DNA of 58,497 bases. Source: Nocardia ninae NBRC 108245. GTDB lineage: Bacteria > Actinomycetota > Actinomycetes > Mycobacteriales > Mycobacteriaceae. Below, piece by piece: positions 48,848 through 57,857 of this stretch. The stretch is from contig NZ_BJXA01000058.1 in assembly GCF_007990755.1 (NCBI RefSeq), forward strand, positions 1-58,497. The letters run 5' to 3'. The position numbers and the translations under genes are program-made. The stretch's first letter is position 1. The number at the start of each line of letters is the position of its first letter. The notes under the pieces were generated by a model. The model made no database searches. It was given only the letters and a program-made list of their open reading frames with translations, and was not told where the DNA came from.

Positions 48848-49288
48848 ATGGAGATCTCGCGCGAGGACGCTCCCGCCAAATTGCGGGCCTTGCCGACTCG
48901 GCTGGTCAATCAGGTCGCCCTCGTCGCCAACCGGGCGACCGAGCGGGCCCTGCATGCCACCGGCTCGCGGCGCTATCACTACGCGCTGCTCGCCGCGCTC
49001 GGCGAATTCGGTGCTATCAGCCAGGCCGACCTGGGTAGGCGCACCCGGATCGACCGCAGCGACATCGTCGCCACCGTCAACGAGCTAGCCGACCGCGGCT
49101 TCGTCGAGCGCAGCCCGGACACCGGCGACCGCAGGCGCAAAATCGTCACCATCACCGACGCGGGCACGGCCCATCTCGCCGAACTGGACGAGCGCCTGGC
49201 CGGTGCGCAGGACGAACTACTGGCCGGTCTGGACGCCGCGGAGCGCGCCGAGTTCATCCGGCTGCTCACCCGCATCCTCGATCGGTGA
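48848..49288 (+). CDS. MarR family regulator inserted in the his block
   Basis: A 146-residue winged-helix protein: GAISQADLGRRTRIDRSDIVATVNELADRGFVERSPDTGDRRRKIVTITDAG. The DRRRKIVTIT wing is typical. ATG 48848 fits a leaderless transcript after TTAGAT. It lies between hisH and hisA, 131 bp before hisA. Target unknown; the neighbouring membrane protein is the first candidate. No sign that it controls his genes. Confidence 0.9.
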   Translation: MEISREDAPAKLRALPTRLVNQVALVANRATERALHATGSRRYHYALLAALGEFGAISQADLGRRTRIDRSDIVATVNELADRGFVERSPDTGDRRRKIVTITDAGTAHLAELDERLAGAQDELLAGLDAAERAEFIRLLTRILDR

Positions 49289-49419
49289 CCCAGCTCCTAT
49301 CCGCGCAGGCCGGAGACCGGGCGCGCACAGCTAACCACTAGGCTCATGCCCGTGAGTGTGCGCAGCGACCGAACCATCAACACAGCGTCGAGGACGACGG
49401 AGCCGAGCGAGGCACAGTC

Positions 49420-50151
49420 GTGAGTCTCGTGCTTTTGCCTGCCGTCGATGTCGCCAACGGCGAAGCTGTGCGCCTCGTACAAGGTGAGGCCGGTAGCGAA
49501 ACCAACTACGGCTCCCCCCGCGAAGCCGCCCTGGAATGGCAGCGCGCGGGCGCGGAGTGGGTGCACCTGGTCGACCTGGACGCGGCGTTCGGCCGCGGCT
49601 CGAACCGCGAACTGCTGGCCGGGGTCGTCGGCGAACTCGACGTCAAAGTGGAGCTGTCCGGTGGCATCCGCGACGACGACACACTGGAGGCCGCCCTGGC
49701 CACCGGCTGCGCCAGGGTGAACCTGGGCACCGCCGCGCTGGAGGATCCGGTGTGGTGCGCCAAGGCCATCGCCAAGCACGGCGAACGCGTCGCGGTCGGC
49801 CTGGACGTGCGCATCATCGACGGCGACTACCGGTTGCGCGGCCGCGGCTGGGTCAGCGACGGCGGCGACCTGTGGGAGGTGCTCGAGCGCCTGGAGCGCG
49901 ACGGCTGCTCCCGCTACGTGGTCACCGACGTCACCAAGGACGGCACGCTGACCGGCCCCAACCTGGACCTGCTCCGCGAGGTCTGCGCCGCGACCGACGC
50001 ACCGGTGATCGCCTCCGGCGGCGTCTCCACCATCGAGGACCTGATCGCGATCGCCGAACTGGTGCCCGACGGCGTCGAGGGTTCGATCGTCGGCAAGGCG
50101 CTCTACGCGGGCCGGTTCACGCTGCCCGAGGCGCTGGCCGCGGTGAGATGA
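49420..50151 (+). CDS. priA: phosphoribosyl isomerase A (HisA/TrpF bifunctional)
   Basis: A 243-residue TIM barrel: [112 protein letters not shown]. Asp at both phosphate-isomerising strands is present (AVDVA and VTDVT). In actinobacteria this protein serves both HisA and TrpF; the dual role is inferred from the clade. GTG start at 49420 with a weak RBS; ATGA overlap with the next gene. Confidence 0.95.
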   Translation: MSLVLLPAVDVANGEAVRLVQGEAGSETNYGSPREAALEWQRAGAEWVHLVDLDAAFGRGSNRELLAGVVGELDVKVELSGGIRDDDTLEAALATGCARVNLGTAALEDPVWCAKAIAKHGERVAVGLDVRIIDGDYRLRGRGWVSDGGDLWEVLERLERDGCSRYVVTDVTKDGTLTGPNLDLLREVCAATDAPVIASGGVSTIEDLIAIAELVPDGVEGSIVGKALYAGRFTLPEALAAVR

Positions 50152-50963
50152 GCCAGGACCTCCCCGCACTGCTCGCGGTCGCGCGCGAGATCCTGGACTC
50201 GGTCACCTCGCGCTTCATCGAGGGGGTCGGCGCGCCGAGCGCGGTGACCAAGGGCCGCAACGACTTCGCCACCGAACTCGACCTGGAGCTGGAGCGCACC
50301 ATCTCCGCCCAGCTGGAGCAGCGCACCGGAATCGAGGTGCACGGTGAGGAATTCGGCGGCCCGCAGCTCGTGTCGGGCACCGCATGGGTGCTCGATCCGA
50401 TCGACGGAACATTCAATTACTCGTCGGGACACCCACTTTCGGGCATGCTGCTCGCGCTGGTGCACGAGGGCGAGCCGGTACTCGGCCTGACCTGGCTGCC
50501 GCTGCTCGGACAGCGTTACGCCGCCATCGCAGGCGGCCCGGTGCTGCTCAACGGCCAACCGCTGCCGCCGTTGCCGCACGGGAAGCTGGCCGACGCGATG
50601 ATCGGCTTCGGCGCGTTCAACGTGGACGCGCAGGGCCGGATCCCCGGGCAATTCCGCTTCGATCTGCTCGGCCCGCTCAGCAGGCTCTCCTCCCGCGTGC
50701 GGATGCACGGCTCCACCGGCATCGACCTGGCGTTCACCGCGTCGGGGGTGCTCGGCGGGGCCATCGTGTTCGGCCACCATCCCTGGGACAACGCCGCGGG
50801 CGTCGCGCTGATCCGCGCCGCGGGCGGTGTGGTCACCGACCTGGCGGGCGAGCCGTGGACCATCACCTCGGGTTCGGTGCTGGCCGCCGCGCCGGGCGTG
50901 CACGAGGAACTCCTCGAAATGATCTGCACGGTCGCCGATCCGGTGACCACGGAGGAAGGGTGA
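50148..50963 (+). CDS. inositol monophosphatase family protein (ImpA-type)
   Basis: A 271-residue Mg-dependent phosphatase. Metal motifs: E in [23 protein letters not shown], and [19 protein letters not shown] overlap with priA and 4 bp before hisF. In M. tuberculosis the same place holds impA (Rv1604). It may dephosphorylate inositol-1-phosphate or histidinol phosphate; position in the his block makes the second worth testing, but the sequence does not decide. Confidence 0.92.
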   Translation: MSQDLPALLAVAREILDSVTSRFIEGVGAPSAVTKGRNDFATELDLELERTISAQLEQRTGIEVHGEEFGGPQLVSGTAWVLDPIDGTFNYSSGHPLSGMLLALVHEGEPVLGLTWLPLLGQRYAAIAGGPVLLNGQPLPPLPHGKLADAMIGFGAFNVDAQGRIPGQFRFDLLGPLSRLSSRVRMHGSTGIDLAFTASGVLGGAIVFGHHPWDNAAGVALIRAAGGVVTDLAGEPWTITSGSVLAAAPGVHEELLEMICTVADPVTTEEG

Positions 50964-50967
50964 GCCG

Positions 50968-51741
50968 ATGACGTTGGCGGTACGCGTGATTCCGTGTCTG
51001 GACGTCGACGCCGGCCGGGTGGTCAAGGGCGTCAACTTCGAAAACCTGCGTGACGCAGGCGATCCCGTCGAGCTGGCCGCGGCCTATGACGCGCAGGGCG
51101 CCGACGAGCTGACCTTCCTGGACGTCACCGCCTCCACCGGCGATCGCGGCACCATGATCGACGTGGTCACCCGCACGGCCGAGCAGATCTTCATCCCGCT
51201 CACCGTCGGCGGCGGAGTGCGCACCGTCGAGGACGTCGACCGGCTGCTGCGCGCGGGCGCCGACAAGGTGTCGGTGAACACCGCCGCCATCGCGCGACCC
51301 GAGGTGCTGCGCGAGATGTCGGAGCGGTTCGGCTCGCAGTGCATCGTGCTGTCCGTGGACGCCCGCACGGTTCCGGCCGGGCAAGCCGCCACCCCGTCTG
51401 GCTGGGAGGTCACCACCCACGGCGGCAAACGCGGCACGGGCCTGGACGCGGTCGAATGGGCAACGCGCGGAGCCGAATTGGGCGTCGGCGAGATCCTGCT
51501 CAACTCGATGGACGCCGACGGCACCAAGGCAGGCTTCGACCTCGCCATGATCCGTGCCGTCCGCGCCGCGGTCTCGGTCCCCGTCATCGCCAGCGGGGGA
51601 GCCGGTGCCGTCGAACACTTTGCACCCGCCGTCCAAGCGGGCGCCGACGCGGTGCTCGCGGCCAGCGTCTTCCACTTCGGTGAGCTGACCATCGGGCAGG
51701 TCAAGGACTCGATGCGCGCGGCGGACATCGTCGTCCGCTAG
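50968..51741 (+). CDS. hisF: imidazole glycerol phosphate synthase, cyclase subunit
   Basis: A 257-residue TIM barrel partner of His[111 protein letters not shown]. Asp11-equivalent (CLDV) and Asp130-equivalent (LSVD) catalytic residues are present. ATG has GGAGGAAGG just upstream. Confidence 0.96.
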   Translation: MTLAVRVIPCLDVDAGRVVKGVNFENLRDAGDPVELAAAYDAQGADELTFLDVTASTGDRGTMIDVVTRTAEQIFIPLTVGGGVRTVEDVDRLLRAGADKVSVNTAAIARPEVLREMSERFGSQCIVLSVDARTVPAGQAATPSGWEVTTHGGKRGTGLDAVEWATRGAELGVGEILLNSMDADGTKAGFDLAMIRAVRAAVSVPVIASGGAGAVEHFAPAVQAGADAVLAASVFHFGELTIGQVKDSMRAADIVVR

Positions 51742-51977
51742 TCACCGCCGCGGCCCACGCCGCCGCGATCCCGATCGATACCCCGCTCTACCGCCGCGTT
51801 GCCACCCGCCGCGGCTGGCGGCAAAGGCATCACCGAGATCGCCTACCTGGATCCGGTGACCAGGCTGCAACGCGACACCACCCGCAGCGACCGCCGCCAC
51901 TCGGTCACGTGGCCGGTCGCGGTGGCGGAATCCACCGTGGCGGAATCAGTTTCGTGGCGACCGATGTTGCACCGGGG

Positions 51978-52922
51978 ATGAGCATCGGAATCTCGCTGTC
52001 GCCCTTCAGCCTCGACGCGACCGACAACGTGGTGGACGCTGCGGTGGCCGCAGGCAGGCAAGCCGCCGCGGCCGGGTTGAGTTCGCTGTGGTTCGGGCAG
52101 ACGTTCAGTCACGACAGCGTCGTGCTGTCCGCGGTGGTCGGCCGGGAGGTGCCCGAGTTGGCCGTCGGGACCTCGGCGATACCGATCTCGGCCCGCCATC
52201 CGCTGCTGATCGGCAGCCAGGCGCAGACCGCGCAGGCCGCGACCTACGGCAGGTTCACGCTCGGTCTTGCCCTCGGCACGCAGGCGTTCACCGAGCCGGC
52301 CTTCGGTGTCACCTACGACCGGCCGATCGCCCGGCTGCGTGAGTTCCTGACCGCGCTGCACGACGTACTCGACAGCGGCACAGTGGATTTCCACGGCGAG
52401 ACGCTCACCGCGGTCGCGCCGTTGACCACCGCGGTCGCGGGCGCGCAGCCGAAGGTACCGGTCCTGGTTGCCGCGATGGGTCCGCAGGCGCTGCGCGTCA
52501 CCGGCGAACTCGCCGACGGCGCACTACCGTTCCTGGTCGGGCCGAAGGCGCTGGCGGACCACATCGTGGCGCCCCTCACCGAGGCCGCCGACCGGGCTGG
52601 TCGGCTCGCGCCGCGCATCGTCGCCATGGTCCCCGGTGTCGTCACCGACGACGTCGACGGCGCACGGGCGGAAGCCGAGGTGCAGTCCGCCTTCTACAAC
52701 GACATCCCCTCCTACCGCCGAATCATCGAGCTGTCCGGGGTTTCTCGCGCCGCGGAGCTCGTCGTCATCGGCGACGAACAAACCGTCGCCGACCGCGTCG
52801 CCGAGTATTTCGAGGCGGGCGCCACCGATGTGGTCTTCGCCCAAACCGACCTCACCACGCCCGCCGATCAGCAGCGCACCTGGCAACTACTCGGCGAACT
52901 GAATCGCGCCGCTGAGCGGTGA
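51978..52922 (+). CDS. LLM class (F420-dependent type) oxidoreductase
   Basis: A 314-residue luciferase-like TIM barrel: GLSSLWFGQTFSHDSVVL, LAVGTSAIPISARHPLLIGSQAQTAQAATYGRFTLGLALG, KVPVLVAAMGPQALRVTGELADGALPFLVGP. No motif fixes F420 over FMN, but F420 use is common in this host group. ATG at 51978; in-frame open sequence upstream shows no similarity. Inserted between hisF and hisI with a MarR gene. The 236 bp upstream hold no gene. Substrate unknown. Confidence 0.88.
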   Translation: MSIGISLSPFSLDATDNVVDAAVAAGRQAAAAGLSSLWFGQTFSHDSVVLSAVVGREVPELAVGTSAIPISARHPLLIGSQAQTAQAATYGRFTLGLALGTQAFTEPAFGVTYDRPIARLREFLTALHDVLDSGTVDFHGETLTAVAPLTTAVAGAQPKVPVLVAAMGPQALRVTGELADGALPFLVGPKALADHIVAPLTEAADRAGRLAPRIVAMVPGVVTDDVDGARAEAEVQSAFYNDIPSYRRIIELSGVSRAAELVVIGDEQTVADRVAEYFEAGATDVVFAQTDLTTPADQQRTWQLLGELNRAAER

Positions 52923-52928
52923 TCTCGG

Positions 52929-52992
52929 CACGAAATCTGCCCGCCGCGCACGGGATTGCCGACGATCCCGTGCGCGGGCAGATGATCTCGTG
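52929..52992. terminator. long hairpin after the LLM gene
   Basis: ATCTGCCCG-CCG-CGCACGGGAT (52935-52956) pairs with ATCCCGTGCG-CGGGCAGAT (52965-52983): 19 pairs with a 3-base bulge and an 8-base loop. CACGA and TCGTG extend it outward. No U-run. It starts 6 bp after the LLM stop, so termination is the likely role. Confidence 0.7.
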
Positions 52993-53047
52993 CACGACCA
53001 GGCCGGCACCCCTCTTTGCGCAGGCAGGAGCATGCATGTACACATAA

Positions 53048-53476
53048 GTGGTGTCGAACAGTGCGCACGACGAGCAGATGTGGAACCGATTGATCGCCCT
53101 GCACGCCCAGGTGGAGGGTCGATTGGCGGCGGCCGTACAGCGTGGGCACGGTCTGGGGCTCTCGGAATTCCGGGCCCTCGGCTTCCTCGCCGAGGCGCCC
53201 GACGGCGAACTGCGGATGCAGGACCTGTCCGCGCGGCTCGGCTTGAATCAGAGTTCGGTGACCAGGCTGGTCGGCAGGCTCGACGCCGCCGGGCTGGCCT
53301 ATCGAGATCTGTGCCCGGATGATCGGCGCGGCGTCTACACGGTGATCACCGACAAAGGGCGCGAACGGCTCCGGTCCGCCGGGGACACCTACCGCAACAC
53401 GCTGACCGCCGCGCTCGACGAATCCGACAGCGACACCGTGGCCGCCCTGCGTAACGCCGATGTCCGACTGTTATAA
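53048..53476 (+). CDS. MarR family regulator between hisF and hisI
   Basis: A 142-residue winged-helix protein: [54 protein letters not shown]. The [14 protein letters not shown] wing is typical. Start is one of two consecutive GTG codons (53048/53051). It ends 7 bp before the hisI ATG, so the two may be co-transcribed. Its target is unknown; the preceding LLM gene is a plausible one although a hairpin separates them. Confidence 0.88.
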   Translation: MVSNSAHDEQMWNRLIALHAQVEGRLAAAVQRGHGLGLSEFRALGFLAEAPDGELRMQDLSARLGLNQSSVTRLVGRLDAAGLAYRDLCPDDRRGVYTVITDKGRERLRSAGDTYRNTLTAALDESDSDTVAALRNADVRLL

Positions 53477-53483
53477 CGGTCCC

Positions 53484-53831
53484 ATGACTCTCGACCCCAC
53501 CATCGCCGCCCGCCTCAAACGCAATGACGCGGGCCTGGTCGCCGCTGTCGCGCAGGAACGCGGCACCGGTGACGTGCTGATGGTCGCGTGGATGGACGAC
53601 GAGGCGCTGGCCCGCACCTTGGAAACGCGCAAGGCGACCTACTACTCGCGCTCGCGCCAGCAGTACTGGGTCAAGGGGGAGACCTCCGGTCACACCCAGT
53701 ACGTGCACGAGGTTCGGCTCGACTGTGATGGCGACACCATCCTCTTGGTCGTCGACCAAGAGGGCGCGGCCTGCCACACCGGAACACACACCTGCTTCGA
53801 CTCCGACGTCCTGCTGGCCGACCCGGCCTGA
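53484..53831 (+). CDS. hisI: phosphoribosyl-AMP cyclohydrolase
   Basis: A 115-residue Zn enzyme opening the purine ring of PR-AMP in histidine synthesis. Seen: [69 protein letters not shown] with the metal and Zn cysteines. ATG 53484; no clear RBS. It is separated from hisF by ~1.7 kb of unrelated genes. HisE is not found next to it. Confidence 0.95.
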   Translation: MTLDPTIAARLKRNDAGLVAAVAQERGTGDVLMVAWMDDEALARTLETRKATYYSRSRQQYWVKGETSGHTQYVHEVRLDCDGDTILLVVDQEGAACHTGTHTCFDSDVLLADPA

Positions 53832-53899
53832 TCAGGTCCTCTGTCGAAGTCCCATCGGCGCCTCTGGGCTGGATCGCCGGCCGGATTTCGACGCGCGGC

Positions 53900-54397
53900 C
53901 TAGGTCTCCGAAGACCGATCTTCCTGCCCGGACCCCGGGGAGCGACTCAGCGCATCGGTGAGGTGATCGGCGAGCAGCTCGCTCAATTCCGCCAGCTGGG
54001 CCGTCTGTTCCGGCTCGAGCCCGTCGAACACCAGGTGCCGCACCGCATCCAGATAACCGGGCGCCGCCTCGATGACCTTGTGGTAGCCGTCGTCTGTCAG
54101 TACCGCCTGCACGCCACGGCGCCCGGCGGTAGCGGAGCGCTCCGCCCAGCCCATCCGTTCCAGCTTCGACACGACATGCGAAAGCCGTGATAGCGATGCA
54201 TTTGCCTTGTGGGCGAGGTCACTCATCTGCAGCCGATGACCCGGTTCCTCGGACAACAGGGTCAAAACCCAATACTCGAAATGGGTGACCCCGGACTCGC
54301 GCTGCAGCTGGGTATCCAAAGCGCCTGGTAGGCGGGTCATCAGCGCAACAATCGCGCGCCATGCTCGTTGTTCAATCGGGTCGAGCCACTTCGTCAC
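53900..54397 (-). CDS. MarR family regulator
   Basis: A 165-residue winged-helix protein: THFEYWVLTLLSEEPGHRLQMSDLAHKANASLSRLSHVVSKLERMGWAERSATAGRRGVQAVLTDDGYHKV. The RRGVQAVLTDDG wing is typical. It lies convergent to hisI and downstream of a membrane-protein gene on the same strand, but a 144-bp gap suggests its own promoter. No strong palindrome is seen upstream. Target unknown. Confidence 0.9.
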   Translation of the reverse strand: MTKWLDPIEQRAWRAIVALMTRLPGALDTQLQRESGVTHFEYWVLTLLSEEPGHRLQMSDLAHKANASLSRLSHVVSKLERMGWAERSATAGRRGVQAVLTDDGYHKVIEAAPGYLDAVRHLVFDGLEPEQTAQLAELSELLADHLTDALSRSPGSGQEDRSSET

Positions 54398-54541
54398 TGT
54401 GTGCCTTCTTTCAAGCCAAGTGACGTGGTTTTGTTAGTAAGCCTACCGATTATTGAAAAGCATGTTCACAGTCACCCGTGACTTCGAGTTTGCCACGACT
54501 TCGCTCGCCCGTCATGAAGTTGCTAAGGAGCGTGAGCTCAC

Positions 54542-55114
54542 TCACAAACCGTCGGGCCGCGTCATGGTGGTGTCGCCAGGGGTAGCTGGAGCGGTCTGGC
54601 GCTTCGGATGCCTGCGCCGCCACCAGCGGGTGACCACCAGGAAAAGCGCCGCGAGGAAGACCGCGGCCGCGGCGATCGCACCGGCCATCGTGGCACCGCG
54701 GAAGGCGGGTGCGTCGACATCGAGAATGCGCTGTCCGGCATGCGCGGCATTGCTGCCGCCGAGCACGATGGTCAACGTCATCAGATTGGGAATCGCGACG
54801 AGTACCGCGATGACGGCCGCCACGCCTGCCATGAACCGCCCGCCCCGGCGCCGCCACACCCGCACCGCGAACAGCAGCAGGAACAGCGGGACGACCGTGC
54901 ACACGCAGCCGAAGACCAGCCCCCAGCCGATGCCCTTGCTGAAGCTGCCGTTGACCATCTCCGCGATCCGCTGCGCCCACCAGCGTGGGATGAAGGCGGA
55001 CAGGATGAAGTAGGCGATGAACAAAAGGGCGAGAACCGCAAGCCCGCCGACGGCCCATGTCTTCCAGGCCGGCCCGGTCGATTTCTGCTGCAGCTGTCCG
55101 TCGGTCGCAGTCAT
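54542..55114 (-). CDS. membrane protein of unknown function
   Basis: A 190-residue protein with four hydrophobic segments (about residues 20-43, 62-84, 95-118 and 140-162) and a basic C-terminal tail (RWWRRRHPKRQTAP). The short loop RWWAQRIAEMVNGSFSKG follows helix 1. No family motif is recognised. ATG 55114 has no strong RBS. It is followed by a MarR gene on the same strand. Confidence 0.7.
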   Translation of the reverse strand: MTATDGQLQQKSTGPAWKTWAVGGLAVLALLFIAYFILSAFIPRWWAQRIAEMVNGSFSKGIGWGLVFGCVCTVVPLFLLLFAVRVWRRRGGRFMAGVAAVIAVLVAIPNLMTLTIVLGGSNAAHAGQRILDVDAPAFRGATMAGAIAAAAVFLAALFLVVTRWWRRRHPKRQTAPATPGDTTMTRPDGL

Positions 55115-55196
55115 GGGGCCAGCGTAAGCCGGATGTGTGCGGAAACGGGCTGTTCGCCTCGGCGTTTCGGCCTGCGGACGTCCCGGTGGCCGGAAA

Positions 55197-55658
55197 CTAG
55201 CTCGCGCGCTCGCGCAGGAATTTCAGCGCCTCGTCGGCGTGCACGTTGGCCCGCAGCTCGCCGGTGATGATCTTGCGGACGGTGCGGTCCTGATCGATGA
55301 CGAAGGTCTGGCGCTTCACCGGCGCCAGCTTGCCGAGCAGCCCGCGCTTCACGCCGAACTGCGCGGCGACCGTGCCGTCGGGGTCGGAGAGCAGGGGGTA
55401 GCCGAGGCGCTGCTTGTCGGCGAAACCGGCCTGGGTGTCGACGCCGTCGGCGCTGATGCCCGCGCACGAGGCGCCGAGCGCGGCGAAATCGGCGGCTACG
55501 TCCCGGAAGTGGCAGGCCTCGGCCGTGCACACCGGGGTGTTCGCGCCGGGGTAGAAGAACAGGACCAGCGGACCGTCCGCGAGCAACGCGTCGAGCGACC
55601 GGAGCGTGCCTGATTGATCGGGGAGCTCGAACTGGGGAGCGAGCTGTCCTGTCTGCAT
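55197..55658 (-). CDS. peroxiredoxin, BCP/PrxQ type
   Basis: A 153-residue thiol peroxidase. Peroxidatic Cys in FFYPGANTPVCTAEACHFRD, with a second Cys five residues later that is the usual PrxQ resolving partner. APQFELPDQSGTLRSLDALL and QTFVIDQDRTVRKIITGEL are typical. ATG 55658 is chosen (MQTGQLAP); an open frame precedes it. It matches bcpB (Rv1608c) beside trpE in M. tuberculosis. It would detoxify hydroperoxides in the cytoplasm. Confidence 0.92.
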   Translation of the reverse strand: MQTGQLAPQFELPDQSGTLRSLDALLADGPLVLFFYPGANTPVCTAEACHFRDVAADFAALGASCAGISADGVDTQAGFADKQRLGYPLLSDPDGTVAAQFGVKRGLLGKLAPVKRQTFVIDQDRTVRKIITGELRANVHADEALKFLRERAS

Positions 55659-55777
55659 AGAAAGGGACAGTACCGGGCACATGTCGCACCCGGTACCGCA
55701 CCGTTGCGGCTCAATTGCGCACTCCCGCCTTCGCTGTGGCCAGAGCTGACCTGCTGACGGACTACGCGGCTGCGCCC

Positions 55778-56071
55778 CTAAACGCCGAGCAGGGCCGCCA
55801 CTTCGGGGTTCTTGATCTGCATGACGTCGAGAATGCCGTGCGCGCGCAGGAACGGCCTCAGTTCCTTGATGCGGTCGGCGTGCGTGGCGTACTCGTCCGG
55901 AAAATGGTTCTTGTCCAGGGATTCGAGCGCCTTCGCGTAGGTGACGAAGGTGGCTAGTGCATTCGGGGCACCCTGGGGGCCTGTCTTCGACTGCAGACCG
56001 ACCATCCGTGGGGGCTGGCTCGGCGCACCGCCCGGGGCGGCGTGCCTGCCCTCCGGTTGCGAGGGGTACAT
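55778..56071 (-). CDS. small conserved-looking hypothetical protein
   Basis: A 97-residue soluble protein starting MYPSQPEGRHAAPGG with a good GAGAGGAG seven bases upstream. The N-terminal third is Pro/Gly rich and disordered; the rest is helical and charged: ATFVTYAKALESLDKNHFPDEYATHADRIKELRPFLRAHGILDVMQIKNPEVAALLGV. No domain recognised and no cysteine. It lies between the peroxiredoxin and trpE, where mycobacteria have no such gene. Confidence 0.6.
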   Translation of the reverse strand: MYPSQPEGRHAAPGGAPSQPPRMVGLQSKTGPQGAPNALATFVTYAKALESLDKNHFPDEYATHADRIKELRPFLRAHGILDVMQIKNPEVAALLGV

Positions 56072-56309
56072 CAGTTGTCTCCTCTCGATCATGGGATACC
56101 GCGTGCGAGATGGAACGGAGCGAGTGTAGAGACGCCCGTCACGCGGCGATCGGGGGCATGAGAACCGGGCGGTCGAGTTTGTTACTGGTGTGATGGATGT
56201 GGTTTGGCACGTCCGGGTCGAAGGTGTTCGTGGTGGTCGAAGCCGGTCTCGGCGCAGCCGCTCGGGGTGCGCCGCATGGGCTGTCGGTGTGGCCTGGGAT
56301 GATGTGACC

Positions 56310-57857
56310 ATGCAAGGCGCGTCGACTCCCACCACCACGACCCGCGAACAGTTTCACCAGCTGGCCGCGGAACATCGAGTGGTACCGGTGACCCGAAAGG
56401 TGTTGGCGGACTCCGAAACTCCGCTCTCCGCCTACCGCAAACTGGCCGACGATCGGGCGGGAACGTTCCTGTTCGAGTCGGCGGAGAACGGGCGATCGTG
56501 GTCGCGCTGGTCGTTCATCGGCGCGGGCAGCCCGTCGGCCCTGACCGTGGTCGACGGCGAAGCGGCCTGGTTGGGCAACATTCCGGTGGACGCGCCCTCG
56601 GGCGGCGATCCACTGGTCGCGCTGCGCGAAACCCTCGAACTGCTGCAGACCGAGCGACTGCCCGGCTTGCCCCCGCTGACCAGCGGCATGGTCGGCTACC
56701 TCGGCTACGACGCGGTCCGCCGGATCGAACGGCTGCCGAACCTGGCGCTCGACGATCTGCAACTGCCGGAAATGGTGCTACTGCTCGCCACCGACCTCGC
56801 CGCCTTCGACCACCACGAAGGCGCGATCACGCTGATCGCCAACGCCGTCAACTGGAACGGCACCGCCGAGCGGGTCGACGAGGCGTACGACGACGCGGTC
56901 GCCCGGTTGGACCGGATGACCGAGGCGCTCGGCGCCCCCGCACCGTCCACCGTGTCGGTCTTCGATCGGCCGGAGCCGGAGTTCCGGCGCCGACGCACCA
57001 CCGAGGAGTTCGCCGCGGGCGTGCGCCGCCTGGTCAAGGAGATCGAGGCGGGCGAGGCGTTCCAGGTGGTGCTCTCGCAGCGCTTCGAAATGGATTACGA
57101 CGGCGCGCCACTGGACCTGTACCGGATGTTGCGCGCGTCGAACCCGAGTCCGTACATGTACCTGCTGCACGTGCCCGACGGCGACGGCGGCACCGCGTTC
57201 TCCATCGTCGGCTCCAGCCCGGAGTCGCTGGTCACCGTGAAGGAGGGGGTGGCGACCACCCATCCGATCGCGGGCACCCGGTGGCGCGGCGCCACCGAAG
57301 AGGACGATCTGCTGCTGGAGAAGGGCCTGCTGGCCGACGAGAAGGAGAACGCCGAGCACCTGATGCTCGTCGACCTCGGCCGCAACGACCTCGGGCGGGT
57401 CTGTCAGCCGGGCACGGTGCGGGTCACCGAGTACCGGCACATCGAGCGCTACAGCCATGTGATGCACCTGGTTTCGACGGTGTCGGGCCGGCTCGCCGCG
57501 GGCAAGATCGCGCTCGACGCGGTGAACGCCTGCTTCCCGGCGGGCACGCTGTCCGGTGCGCCGAAGGTGCGCGCGATGGAGCTCATCGAGGAACTCGAAC
57601 CCACCCGCCGCGGCGTCTACGGCGGCGTCGTCGGCTATCTCGACTTCGCGGGTGACGCGGACACCGCGATCGCCATCCGCACCGCGTTGCTGAAGGACGG
57701 CACCGCCTACGTTCAGGCGGGCGCGGGGATCGTCGCCGACTCGGTCGCCGAGTACGAGGACGTCGAGGCGCGCAACAAGGCGATGGCGGTACTCAAGGCG
57801 ATCGCCGCGGCGAAAACGGTCCGCGCGTACGGCGCGACGAACGGTGCGGACGCATGA
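56310..57857 (+). CDS. trpE: anthranilate synthase component I
   Basis: A 515-residue enzyme making anthranilate from chorismate, with TrpG supplying ammonia. The N-terminal [20 protein letters not shown] is the feedback-inhibition region. Catalytic chorismate-binding motifs: [79 protein letters not shown] and [21 protein letters not shown] 56310 is chosen by family length; the open frame continues upstream. ATGA to the next gene. The 238-bp leader shows no Trp-codon cluster. Confidence 0.95.
   Translation: MQGASTPTTTTREQFHQLAAEHRVVPVTRKVLADSETPLSAYRKLADDRAGTFLFESAENGRSWSRWSFIGAGSPSALTVVDGEAAWLGNIPVDAPSGGDPLVALRETLELLQTERLPGLPPLTSGMVGYLGYDAVRRIERLPNLALDDLQLPEMVLLLATDLAAFDHHEGAITLIANAVNWNGTAERVDEAYDDAVARLDRMTEALGAPAPSTVSVFDRPEPEFRRRRTTEEFAAGVRRLVKEIEAGEAFQVVLSQRFEMDYDGAPLDLYRMLRASNPSPYMYLLHVPDGDGGTAFSIVGSSPESLVTVKEGVATTHPIAGTRWRGATEEDDLLLEKGLLADEKENAEHLMLVDLGRNDLGRVCQPGTVRVTEYRHIERYSHVMHLVSTVSGRLAAGKIALDAVNACFPAGTLSGAPKVRAMELIEELEPTRRGVYGGVVGYLDFAGDADTAIAIRTALLKDGTAYVQAGAGIVADSVAEYEDVEARNKAMAVLKAIAAAKTVRAYGATNGADA

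Noticed and set aside
51742-51977. Gene in the hisF-LLM gap
   Set aside because: The short frame is Arg/Ser rich, has no RBS, and contains a GTGGCGGAATC direct repeat only.
54398-54450. MarR operator upstream of the 53900-54397 gene
   Set aside because: The only symmetric string, GTAAGCCTAC, is 10 bp with one mismatched pair; too weak to call.
56072-56309. Trp attenuator leader before trpE
   Set aside because: Only isolated Trp codons occur and no short ORF with consecutive Trp codons plus alternative hairpins is seen.
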